Shown: positions 24,523 through 31,454 of the stretch, piece after piece | How positions within the stretch are numbered: the stretch's first letter is position 1 | Layout of the letters: every line of letters starts with the position of its first letter | Origin: an uncultured Veillonella sp. | GTDB taxonomy: Bacteria; Bacillota; Negativicutes; Veillonellales; Veillonellaceae | NCBI GenBank assembly: GCA_900552715.1 | Contig: USAV01000006.1 | Coordinates: 1 to 37,141 of the forward strand | Length of the DNA: 37,141 bases | Reading direction: 5' to 3' | The notes under the pieces: generated by a model | The model's input: only the letters and a program-made list of their open reading frames with translations | Databases searched by the model: none | Told to the model about the DNA's origin: nothing | Translations under genes and position numbers: made by a program

Positions 24523-26059
24523 AGTAGGTCGCGATATCCCAACAAATATCCCAGCACTAGAAGGTCGCGAAGTATATCAAGGTGAATTCGCAATTGAACC
24601 TAAAGCTCATCGCGCAGGTAAACCTGTACACATGAGCCGTGTTGGTACAAATAAAGTACTTGCTTCTATCGATGAAGCAATCGAAAAAGCTGGCGTAAAA
24701 GATGGCATGACATTGTCCTTCCATCATCACTTGCGCAATGGCGACTATGTAATGAAAATGGTTATGGAACGCGTTCAAGCAAAAGGCATTAAAGACATTA
24801 CAATCGCGTCTTCTTCCTTGTCCCCATGCCATGAATTCTTGGTAGAAATGATTCAAGATGGTACTGTAACAGCTATCGAAACATCTGGCTTGCGCGATCG
24901 TCTTGGTAAATTCTTAACTCAAAACCCAGGCGTATTAAAAAGCCCTGTAGTAATTCGTTCCCACGGTGGTCGTGCTCGTGCTATCGAATCTGGCGAAGTT
25001 CATATTGACGTAGCTTTCATGGGCGCTCCTACAGCTGACCCTCGCGGTAATGCTACTGGTCGTTTGGGTAAATCCGCATGTGGTGCTCTTGGCTATGCTA
25101 AAGTTGATTCCCACTATGCAGACACAACTGTTATCATCACTGATAACTTAGTTGACTATGTACACAACTATGCAATTCCTCAAACTGATGTAGATTATGT
25201 TGTTGAGGTTGAAAGCATTGGTGATCCAGAAGGTATCGCTTCTGGTGCGGTAGGTTTCACTAAAAACCCTATCCAAATCAAAATTGCTGAATTAGCTGGT
25301 GAATTCCTTGATCAAGCTGGCATTATTAAAGATGGTTTCGTATTCCAATTGGGCGCTGGTGGTGCACCATTGACTGTAGCGAAATTCATTGCTGAAAAAC
25401 TTCGCAAACGTGGTGAAGTAGGTGGCTTCGCTATCGGCGGTGCTACTGGTATCTTGACTGGTATGCTTGAAGAAGGCTTGATTCGTGCTATTTACGATAC
25501 TCAAACATTCGATACTACTGCAGCTGCATCCTTGGATAAAAACCCTGCACACATCGAAATGTCCGCTTCCATGTACGCTAACCCATGGACTGACTGCACT
25601 ACAAACTACCTAGACGTAGTATTCCTTGGTGCTACTGAAATCGACCTTGATTTCAACGTAAACGTAATGACTGACTCCAACGGTGTATTGATGGGCGCTT
25701 CTGGCGGTCACTCCGATACAGCAGCAGGTGCTAAATGCACAGTTATTACTTGCCCATTGATCCGCGGCCGCTTGCCAATGATCCGTGACAAAGTTGCAAC
25801 TGTAATTACACCAGGCTCCTCCGTTGACGTACTCGTTACTGAATACGGTATCGCAATCAACCCAGCTCGTACTGATTTGATTGAACGCTTCAAAGATAGC
25901 AACTTGCCTATCTACACAATTGAAGAATTACAACAATTAGCATTCGACTTAGTTGGTAAACCACAAGATATCCCTGTATCTGACAAAGACGAAGACATCA
26001 TCGCAATCGTAGAATACCGCGATGGCTCTATCATCGACGTGGTTCGCAAACCTCTATAA
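24512..26059 (+). CDS. citF: Citrate lyase alpha subunit (citrate:acetyl-ACP/CoA transferase)
   Basis: A 515-residue CoA-transferase-type subunit that exchanges acetyl for citryl on the thioester carrier. Motifs: TLSFHHHLRNGDYV near residue 70, ASSSLSPCHEFLV, SHGGRARAIESGEVHIDVAFMGAPTADPRGN, FQLGAGGAPLTVAKF, GGATGILTGMLEEGL, GASGGHSDTAAGAKCTVI and VTEYGIAINPARTDL. Length and colinearity match enterobacterial CitF. AAGGAG lies 9 nt before the ATG, inside citE. The genes usually found with it for activation (citC ligase, citX and citG prosthetic-group enzymes) do not follow. Confidence 0.95.
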   Translation: MLNKVGRDIPTNIPALEGREVYQGEFAIEPKAHRAGKPVHMSRVGTNKVLASIDEAIEKAGVKDGMTLSFHHHLRNGDYVMKMVMERVQAKGIKDITIASSSLSPCHEFLVEMIQDGTVTAIETSGLRDRLGKFLTQNPGVLKSPVVIRSHGGRARAIESGEVHIDVAFMGAPTADPRGNATGRLGKSACGALGYAKVDSHYADTTVIITDNLVDYVHNYAIPQTDVDYVVEVESIGDPEGIASGAVGFTKNPIQIKIAELAGEFLDQAGIIKDGFVFQLGAGGAPLTVAKFIAEKLRKRGEVGGFAIGGATGILTGMLEEGLIRAIYDTQTFDTTAAASLDKNPAHIEMSASMYANPWTDCTTNYLDVVFLGATEIDLDFNVNVMTDSNGVLMGASGGHSDTAAGAKCTVITCPLIRGRLPMIRDKVATVITPGSSVDVLVTEYGIAINPARTDLIERFKDSNLPIYTIEELQQLAFDLVGKPQDIPVSDKDEDIIAIVEYRDGSIIDVVRKPL

Positions 26060-26069
26060 TTGAGTAGTG

Positions 26070-26113
26070 ATGAGAGTCCGGTAGAAACCGTAACGGTTTC
26101 GCTGCTGTCTCAT
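26070..26113 (+). other. Structured element after citF
   Basis: An outer stem ATGAGA (26070-26075)/TCTCAT (26108-26113) encloses asymmetric internal-loop sequence. Inside is a hairpin, GAAACC (26084-26089)/GGTTTC (26095-26100), with a 5-nt loop. A separate canonical terminator follows, so this is not the terminator itself. Confidence 0.5.
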
Positions 26114-26136
26114 ATCCCATGCTGATTAGATAATAT

Positions 26137-26182
26137 AAAGACCCTCTCTATAGTCTTTGGACTCATAGAGAGGGTCTTTTAT
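26137..26182 (+). terminator. Rho-independent terminator of the cit operon
   Basis: A 15-bp stem (26137-26151 with 26165-26179), an inner AGTC/GACT extension, and terminal Ts. Confidence 0.93.
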
Positions 26183-26206
26183 GTATATAAAATGTTGCTT
26201 GAGTAA

Positions 26207-26235
26207 TTGTAGTATAGATGAATATACGATATACT
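26207..26235 (+). promoter_or_regulatory. Putative promoter of the DUF4261-like gene
   Basis: TTGTAG (26207-26212), a 17-bp spacer and TATACT (26230-26235), with a leader of about 45 nt to the next ATG. Confidence 0.42.
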
Positions 26236-26286
26236 ATAAGGTAAAGGAGGTGTTTTATATTACGTTTTATCTATAGGAGAGAGCAT

Positions 26287-27162
26287 ATGAGCCAAGTATT
26301 TAAACAGGATTTAACAGATAATTCAGTTCGTCCTGGCGGATTGTTTTTCGTTGAGTTATTAATGCCGGAGCAGTGTGATATGCCTAATCGAGATACAATG
26401 GTAGAGGTATTCACAAAGCATTTAGGAACTATTGATTGCTTTAGTTATGGCACTGAATCTGCTGGTTTTGCGCCTCAGAATTATAAGGTTCATTATGAGG
26501 ATAATGATGCTGATGTTCCACCGACTTTAATGGTGACGAATTGTGAGAAAATCGATAAACCTGTACTCGATGATTTTGAACGTAGCCAGGTGTGGGATTG
26601 TCCAAATGTAGACGAGTTGCTAGATGAGTGCCAATATAGAGTATTTGCTACCGATATGTTAGCGTCTGGTTTAGAGCCTAAAGAACGAGCTGATATGCTC
26701 GTGAAATATGTAGATGCGTTGTTAGAGTTATATCCATCCTGTAAGGCCGTTGTCTTTGGTCCATCTCGTAAGTTCTTAAGTCGAGAAACCATTGAAAATC
26801 ATCCTGATAAAGCTGTAACACGTTTTATTTATTATGCCGTAAATGTGCGATATTTTAGCATTCAAGGCACAGATGACATGATGGTTGATACGATAGGTAT
26901 GAACACCTTATTCTACCCTGATTTGCAGTATCACTTTCACGGTATGAACCCCGATGAAATTGTAAATCATGCGTATAGTGTATTGTATTATATCTTTGAG
27001 CACGATAATCCTATTGATGACGGGCAAACGATTGCAGGCTTAGAAAATGGAGATATGAATCCAGATATTAAATGGGCGGTTCAGTATGAGGACTCCTTAA
27101 TTCAACCTGTTCGAACTGTTATAGATATTAATATGGGAGAATATGCATCGGGTACTCGTTAG
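26287..27162 (+). CDS. DUF4261-like protein of unknown function
   Basis: A 291-residue soluble, acidic protein without signal peptide or membrane segment. The sequence resembles what I remember of the DUF4261 family: an N-terminal GGLFFVELLMPE strand, a central CKAVVFGPSRKFLSRE block, DMMVDTIGMNTLFYPDLQYHFHGMNPDEIVNHAY, and a final DSLIQPVRTVIDI. This match is from memory and unsearched. AGGAGAGAG precedes the ATG. It has its own likely promoter, and the cupin gene follows after 28 bp. No catalytic motif is evident, and its position beside the cit genes gives no firm role. Confidence 0.7.
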   Translation: MSQVFKQDLTDNSVRPGGLFFVELLMPEQCDMPNRDTMVEVFTKHLGTIDCFSYGTESAGFAPQNYKVHYEDNDADVPPTLMVTNCEKIDKPVLDDFERSQVWDCPNVDELLDECQYRVFATDMLASGLEPKERADMLVKYVDALLELYPSCKAVVFGPSRKFLSRETIENHPDKAVTRFIYYAVNVRYFSIQGTDDMMVDTIGMNTLFYPDLQYHFHGMNPDEIVNHAYSVLYYIFEHDNPIDDGQTIAGLENGDMNPDIKWAVQYEDSLIQPVRTVIDINMGEYASGTR

Positions 27163-27190
27163 TTGTTAATCGATGAAAGGTGTGAGCATT

Positions 27191-27547
27191 ATGAGTAATC
27201 AACGTATTTTTGACATGGAACTTGTGAAAGTTGAAAGTTTGGAGAAAGCTGTTAGGACTCCATTTTATCAAACTGATTCCACAGGTGGCTCAGTATGGGT
27301 TATTAAACCTGGGCAAACCTTACCAAAGCATTACCATCATAACTCTGATGATATATGGGTTATATTGCAAGGTAAGGGGGTATTTTATCCAACGCCTGAT
27401 ACAGAGGTGCCTTTTACAAAGGGACAAGTTATAGTATCTAAAAAGGGTGAATGTCATGGTGCAAAAAATACTGGAACAGAAGATATTATCTTTGTAAGTA
27501 TCGTTGCTCCTGTGCCTGCTGATTATGATCCAGTTAGTACAAATTAA
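27191..27547 (+). CDS. Small cupin-domain protein
   Basis: A 118-residue single-domain cupin. The first metal-binding motif is visible in GQTLPKHYHHNSDDIWVILQGKGVF, with H-x-H and a downstream acidic residue. The second motif is in KGQVIVSKKGECHGAKN, with one histidine. A metal-binding beta-barrel such as a sugar isomerase, oxygenase or sensor is possible; the family is too broad to choose. GAAAGGTGTGAG lies upstream of ATG 27191; ATG 27173 in frame is less well placed. It probably shares a transcript with the preceding DUF4261-like gene, and a terminator follows at once. Confidence 0.85.
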   Translation: MSNQRIFDMELVKVESLEKAVRTPFYQTDSTGGSVWVIKPGQTLPKHYHHNSDDIWVILQGKGVFYPTPDTEVPFTKGQVIVSKKGECHGAKNTGTEDIIFVSIVAPVPADYDPVSTN

Positions 27548-27551
27548 TATG

Positions 27552-27617
27552 AAAGCACTTTATAGTATTTTGTTATCTTATAATGGAGACAGCATTATAC
27601 TATAAAGTGCTTTTTTA
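27552..27617 (+). terminator. Rho-independent terminator after the cupin gene
   Basis: A perfect 17-bp stem (27552-27568 with 27597-27613), a 28-nt loop and a T-rich end. Confidence 0.85.
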
Positions 27618-27720
27618 TTTTATACAGTCACTCTTTGTGAATATACCTTTTCTATTTTTAGATGCTATTGTTTTGATTTCACTATTCCTATTTGTTATTT
27701 CTATATTCTATATAATTCCA

Positions 27721-27773
27721 TTGACAGAGGACTTTTGTTTACTTAAGATAATAAGGTATGTAATATCTTAAGT
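27721..27773 (+). promoter_or_regulatory. Promoter and overlapping inverted repeat (candidate operator) of the MFS carrier
   Basis: A perfect TTGACA (27721-27726), 17-bp spacer and TAAGAT (27744-27749). A perfect 10-bp inverted repeat, ACTTAAGATA (27741-27750)/TATCTTAAGT (27764-27773), covers the -10 and transcription start region. This placement fits a repressor site. A short hydrophobic frame at 27583-27771 overlaps these elements and is not treated as a gene. Confidence 0.6.
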
Positions 27774-27789
27774 AGTAGAAAGGAATTAT

Positions 27790-29103
27790 ATGAACTCATC
27801 TACACCAGAGCCTCAAAGTGGGGTTATTGATTTTAAAGACTTTACGAAGCGTCGTATGCTACACGTAGTCTTGCCATTATTTATTGTTTCTATTATTGCC
27901 TTTTTGGACCGTGTAAATATTGCCTATGCTGGCTTGACCATGAAGGAGAATTTACCATGGTTGACACCAGAGGTATTTGGTATGGGCGCCGGTATCTTCT
28001 TTATAGGCTATGTTTTATTTGAAGTCCCTGCATCCCTAATCGCTGCTCGCTGTAATGCTATGCATTGGGTAGCGCGTATTATGTTTAGTTGGGGCCTAGT
28101 ATGTATTCTTATGACGACGATGACCACAGAGTTGGAGTTTTATATCTATCGATTCCTTCTTGGTCTATGTGAAGCCTCTTTATATCCTGTAATTTATTCG
28201 TTACTCATTCCAAATTGGTTCTTGCCAAAGGAACGTGCAAAGGCAATCTCCTTGATGTTAACATCTTTATTGTTCTCTAATATCATCGGTGGTCCATTGG
28301 CAGGTATCTTACTTGATACAACATTCTTTGGCCTTCATGGGTGGCGCACACTCTTCATCGTTGAAGCTATTCCAGCTGTTATCTTTGCTTTCATTTTTGC
28401 GTTCTGGATGAAAGAACGTCCAGATCATGCATCTTGGGTAACTGATACAGAAAAAGCCTATATCAAGGCTGAACTTGAAAAAGAAGAACAACAAAAGCAA
28501 GCTGTAAAGAAATATACTACATGGCAAGCTTTGAAAGATCCAAAAGTATTGCGTTTAGCATTAATCTATTTCTTATGGGTTATTGGTTTCTGGGGCTTTA
28601 GCTTCTGGATGCCTCAAGTTCTTAAAAGCTTATCTGGTTGGCCACCAAGCGTAGTAGCATGGTCTATTGCGATTCCCATGTCTGCTGCATTACTTGTACA
28701 AGTATATTGTGGTTATTCCTCTGAAAAGCGCAATGAAAAACGTTGGCATGTTGCCACTACATTGTTCATTGGTACTATTGGCTTCTTAGCAACACCACAT
28801 AGTCCATCTCCAGAAATTAGTTTATTCTTTATCTGCTTAACTGCTGTAGGCGTTTACGGTGGCATGGGTGTATGGTGGACAATGCCAACAACCTTCTTAT
28901 CTGGTGCTGCTGCGGCAGGGGCGATGGGCCTTATTAACTCCTCTGGTAACATGGGGGGCTGGGTAGGTCCTTACATGCTTGGTTTCATCAATGGTCATAC
29001 AGGCAGCTTTACTTATGGTTACTATGTAATGGGCGCTTGTATGTTCCTTGCAGCTCTATTGATTTTGACATTGCCTAAATCTATGGAACACAAGGATGAC
29101 TAA
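27790..29103 (+). CDS. MFS transporter, anion:cation symporter (ACS) family
   Basis: A 437-residue inner-membrane carrier with 12 predicted helices. ACS-family features: FLDRVNIAYAGLTMKENL in helix 1, FFIGYVLFEVPASL, LLGLCEASLYPVIYSLLIPNWFLPKERAKA, the central charged loop about 205-240, and FWGFSFWMPQVLKSLSG. The family carries organic anions such as tartrate, phthalate, glucarate or nicotinate with H+ or Na+. The substrate cannot be read from sequence; carboxylate use would fit the nearby cit genes. AAGGAATT precedes the ATG. It is single-gene between a promoter with an operator-like repeat and a terminator, so it is likely separately regulated. Confidence 0.88.
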   Translation: MNSSTPEPQSGVIDFKDFTKRRMLHVVLPLFIVSIIAFLDRVNIAYAGLTMKENLPWLTPEVFGMGAGIFFIGYVLFEVPASLIAARCNAMHWVARIMFSWGLVCILMTTMTTELEFYIYRFLLGLCEASLYPVIYSLLIPNWFLPKERAKAISLMLTSLLFSNIIGGPLAGILLDTTFFGLHGWRTLFIVEAIPAVIFAFIFAFWMKERPDHASWVTDTEKAYIKAELEKEEQQKQAVKKYTTWQALKDPKVLRLALIYFLWVIGFWGFSFWMPQVLKSLSGWPPSVVAWSIAIPMSAALLVQVYCGYSSEKRNEKRWHVATTLFIGTIGFLATPHSPSPEISLFFICLTAVGVYGGMGVWWTMPTTFLSGAAAAGAMGLINSSGNMGGWVGPYMLGFINGHTGSFTYGYYVMGACMFLAALLILTLPKSMEHKDD

Positions 29104-29130
29104 GTAGTCCTGCATCAAATTTCAAAATTA

Positions 29131-29190
29131 AAAGAGCTATATCTCTAATACATTCACATTGTAGCGAATGTATGGGGTATAGCTCTTTTT
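29131..29190 (+). terminator. Rho-independent terminator after the MFS gene
   Basis: Outer stem 29131-29141 with 29178-29188, inner stem ATACATTC (29148-29155)/GAATGTAT (29166-29173), and five or more Ts. Confidence 0.9.
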
Positions 29191-29191
29191 C

Positions 29192-29220
29192 TTTAGTAAT
29201 AATGCTGTTTTATGTATAAT
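29192..29220 (+). promoter_or_regulatory. Putative promoter upstream of the pseudogene remnant
   Basis: TTTAGT (29192-29197), a 17-bp spacer and a perfect TATAAT (29215-29220). Confidence 0.4.
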
Positions 29221-29260
29221 GAGAATAATAGAATCTACAGGATAAAAAAGAGAGAATAAT

Positions 29261-29334
29261 ATGTATAGAACGTTATTTTAGTAACCGTATTAGCAACTTT
29301 TACAATAGGCACATCTGTAAATGCTGTATCTTAA
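29261..29334 (+). pseudogene. Frameshifted remnant of a small secreted protein
   Basis: An ATG preceded by AGAGAGAA opens MYRTLF-stop. In the next frame the sequence continues LVTVLATFTIGTSVNAVS-stop, which reads as the hydrophobic core and Ala-rich end of a signal peptide. One missing T in the TTTT run would join them. Even joined, the peptide would be only about 24 residues. It may be a gene relic or, if the T run is a sequencing error, a leader or small exported peptide. Confidence 0.5.
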
Positions 29335-29352
29335 ACTTAAGGAGACAAAAGA

Positions 29353-29970
29353 TTGAAAGCGTGTAGACCCAAGTTTGATGAAATTTCATCATTTGATGAA
29401 TTTAATAAATATTATTGGTATCGTGATGAACTTTCACAAATATGTAAATCATTAGGATTAGAATATAGGGGGACAAAACAAGAACTCAATCATATTATTG
29501 AGCAGTATTTTAAAGGCAATTTAATTAAAAAATCATCAATAAAAAATAGAAGAAGGCAAGTGGAAACTATTACTTTAGATACACCATTACTTGAATGTAA
29601 TTTTTCCTTTAATACGAAGTTTAGAGAATATTTCTCTGATTTAATAGGTGTTTCACGATTTAAATTTAATGCTGATATGGCTACTGCCTGGAGAAAAGTA
29701 AAGAGTGAAAAAAATACAAGCTTTACAATTGGAGATTTGCTGAAAGTATATTATGGTGAATCAGATTATGCAAAGTATGACAATTCGGTTTGTCAATGGA
29801 ATCAATTTTTTAAGGATTTTTGTGCAGATGAATGTAGTTGTAATTATTCGAATAAATTAAAAGTAGCATCTATTATTTGGAAAGAAGTTAGAGATTCAAA
29901 AAATAAAAAGATTTATTCACGGGGACTTCTAAAAGAATATAGCTACAAAATAGAGGAGTACTGTAAGTAA
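29353..29970 (+). CDS. SAP-domain-like protein of unknown function (DUF6434-like)
   Basis: A 205-residue basic, soluble protein. Residues about 10-55 (FDEFNKYYWYRDELSQICKSLGLEYRGTKQELNHIIEQYF) look like a SAP helix-turn-helix, a motif associated with nucleic-acid binding. A basic linker (KKSSIKNRRRQ) follows. The C-terminal half (about 70-205) contains TITLDTPLLECNFSFNTKFREYF and SFTIGDLLKVYYGES, which I recall from proteins labelled DUF6434; this is from memory. The start is TTG, with AAGGAGAC 7 nt upstream. It is AT-rich and flanked by terminators, consistent with acquired DNA. Confidence 0.72.
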   Translation: MKACRPKFDEISSFDEFNKYYWYRDELSQICKSLGLEYRGTKQELNHIIEQYFKGNLIKKSSIKNRRRQVETITLDTPLLECNFSFNTKFREYFSDLIGVSRFKFNADMATAWRKVKSEKNTSFTIGDLLKVYYGESDYAKYDNSVCQWNQFFKDFCADECSCNYSNKLKVASIIWKEVRDSKNKKIYSRGLLKEYSYKIEEYCK

Positions 29971-30006
29971 ACAACTTCAAGTTTGTCGAAGGGAATATAA
30001 AGTATT

Positions 30007-30042
30007 AAAGACGATAGAAATAAAAAATCTATCGTCTTTTCC
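30007..30042 (+). terminator. Rho-independent terminator after the SAP-domain gene
   Basis: A 12-bp stem (30007-30018 with 30028-30039), A-rich loop and TTTT. Confidence 0.85.
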
Positions 30043-30526
30043 ATGCCTATTTTCAATTTATATTGCGAGCAATAAATAGGGAAAACTCGCAAGAGTTACT
30101 AACCAGTATTTCAAATTTATTTTTTAAAAATTACAAATCTATTGGTAGCTTTTTGGTAGCTAAATATAGTATTTTTTCTAAAAATTTACTCATGAATGAT
30201 CTAGCTGTGGGTCATATTGAAAAAATTAGTATTTAATAATATGGGAAATGTTGCATGCTATGGGCTTTCACAGAAATCAGCAGACATAATATGAATTGAT
30301 GATTCATGAATCACATTTGTAAAAATTCTATAGAAATTTAGCCGAAAATTCATATATATTTCATGCAATAAATTGAGCTGTTCTGATATCTTAATTTGCA
30401 TCTCATACGCGGTGGCTAAGATGGTCTCAGTTAGCCGCCATAGGCCTAGGTGGTAAACAGATGTGATTGTACATAGGTTATATTCCATAGCTTATATGCA
30501 ATTAACTATTTGAAACTTAGGAGGAC
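30043..30526 (+). other. Gene-free leader region with palindromes
   Basis: No convincing frame on either strand. Contents: a near-tandem TTGGTAGCT pair at 30142-30150 and 30153-30161; a perfect 14-bp palindrome TGATTCATGAATCA at 30300-30313; a hairpin GGTGGCTAA (30411-30419)/TTAGCCGCC (30431-30439) with one G-U pair, followed by the palindrome TAGGCCTA at 30441. A TTGTAC at 30467-30472 could be a -35 box, but the -10 is unclear. The hairpin would lie in the 5' leader of the downstream secreted protein if transcription starts upstream. Confidence 0.5.
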
Positions 30527-30529
30527 ATG

Positions 30530-31108
30530 ATGAAGAAATCTATCGTAAGAACTAGCCTTGCATTGGCAGTAGCTGGTGTATTAGGCACTAGCGTAGTTGC
30601 TTATGCAGCAGAAGCCCCACAAGTACAACCTGTGCCGGTAGTAAAAGAAGCAGTACAAACTGCACCAGTAGTAAAACAAGAAGCAACAGCACCAAAAATT
30701 GATGTGTCTGCAGCTATTAAACCTGTAGCAAATGAAAATACTAAACCTGTAGTGACTGAAACTGCTAAACCTGTAGCACCTGAAGCTGCTAGACCTGTAG
30801 CACCTGAAGCTGCTAAACCTGCAACAGCTGAGGCTACTAAACCTGCAACAGCTGAAGCTGCAAAACCTGTAGTAAACGAAAATGCACAACCTGTTGTAGT
30901 TCCTGCTGTAGCAAACCCTGCAGCTGTGTCCATGGATGCTGATACAACTCCTGCAGTTGCAAAAGCAGATAAAAAGGATGTAAAAACAACAAAGGTTATA
31001 AAAGCGGATAAAAAAGACCATAAAACAACTAAGGTCGTAAAATCCAACAAAAAAGCTCAATCTGTTCCAGCTGTAAAGGCTGAAAATGCAGATAAAGCTC
31101 ATAAATAA
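30530..31108 (+). CDS. Secreted Pro/Ala-rich repeat protein with lysine-rich C-terminus
   Basis: I recognise no family. This 192-residue protein has a clear signal peptide (KKSIVRTSLALAVAGVLGTSVVAYA-A, cleavage near residue 26). The mature part is low-complexity: seven consecutive octapeptides of the form xE-x-x-K-P-V/A-x between 30731 and 30898. Then come two 13-residue lysine-rich repeats (KADKKDVKTTKV-type) and a basic tail. No anchor motif or membrane segment follows, so it is secreted or binds the envelope by charge. AGGAGGA at 30519-30525 gives good spacing to ATG 30530; ATG 30527 is adjacent. The repeat length may vary between strains. The long antisense frame over it is a by-product of the repeats. 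Confidence 0.82.
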   Translation: MKKSIVRTSLALAVAGVLGTSVVAYAAEAPQVQPVPVVKEAVQTAPVVKQEATAPKIDVSAAIKPVANENTKPVVTETAKPVAPEAARPVAPEAAKPATAEATKPATAEAAKPVVNENAQPVVVPAVANPAAVSMDADTTPAVAKADKKDVKTTKVIKADKKDHKTTKVVKSNKKAQSVPAVKAENADKAHK

Positions 31109-31147
31109 TCTACTATACCAATACACATACATCGCGCCATCCCATCG

Positions 31148-31189
31148 GCGCATTGGGGTGCATACATCTCCCAGTGCACCCAGATGCGG
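31148..31189. other. GC-rich long hairpin downstream of the repeat protein
   Basis: Nested stems CGCAT (31149-31153)/ATGCG (31184-31188) and GGGTGCA (31156-31162)/TGCACCC (31175-31181). The surrounding 130 bp is noticeably GC-richer than neighbouring intergenic DNA. There is no T run. It could be a structured RNA or a Rho-independent-like barrier; unassigned. Confidence 0.5.
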
Positions 31190-31281
31190 GCCCTTTGGTG
31201 GTTCAGACATACATTGACTCTCTCCTATGCCGTCTGTCGCCTTAGGGCCTCTTTATGAAGGGTTCCCTCCCAATTCATAAG

Positions 31282-31350
31282 TATATACATGATGTATATA
31301 AATATCTCTCTCACAACACACAATACACACAACACACACAACACACACAA
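31282..31350. repeat. Palindrome and CA-rich simple repeat
   Basis: A 9-1-9 perfect palindrome (TATATACAT-G-ATGTATATA, 31282-31300) is followed by an irregular CA microsatellite at about 31312-31350. Slippage-prone; no gene lies here. Confidence 0.8.
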
Positions 31351-31369
31351 TCCATATGTGTATGGTATA

Positions 31370-31409
31370 GGAGAAAAAAAGCACCACCGAATTTTTCGAT
31401 GGTGCTTTT
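31370..31409 (-). terminator. Terminator of alr, probably bidirectional
   Basis: Stem 31377-31386 with 31400-31409, plus CGAA/TTCG inside. Read on the minus strand it is followed by seven Ts; on the plus strand by TTTTA only. It lies 46 bp beyond the alr stop. Confidence 0.8.
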
Positions 31410-31417
31410 ACTTTTGT

Positions 31418-31451
31418 GGATGACATTGGAATCATCAATGTCATCCTTTTT
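31418..31451 (+). terminator. Rho-independent terminator facing alr
   Basis: A perfect 11-bp stem (31418-31428 with 31436-31446) is followed by five Ts on the plus strand. It stops rightward transcripts from the repeat-protein region before they run antisense into alr. Confidence 0.8.
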
Positions 31452-31454
31452 GTG

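Noticed and set aside
26070..26100. RNase P RNA fragment suggested by GAGAGTCCGG
   Set aside because: Only a short resemblance; the length and the conserved core of RNase P RNA are absent.
27583..27771. 62-residue hydrophobic frame before the MFS gene
   Set aside because: It starts inside the terminator stem and overlaps the promoter and inverted repeat; hydrophobicity comes from T-rich DNA.
30142..30161. Phage attachment site at the TTGGTAGCT pair
   Set aside because: The pair is a 9-bp direct repeat only 2 bp apart with no integrase or tRNA nearby.
30258..30488. 76-residue minus-strand frame in the leader region
   Set aside because: No ribosome binding site or recognisable composition; it spans several palindromes.
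30581..31210. 209-residue and other antisense frames over the repeat protein
   Set aside because: Cys/Ser/Tyr/Phe-rich repetitive translations are the expected antisense by-product of the Pro/Ala/Lys repeats.
31312..31350. CRISPR-like repeat
   Set aside because: It is an irregular CA microsatellite with no spacer-repeat alternation or cas genes.
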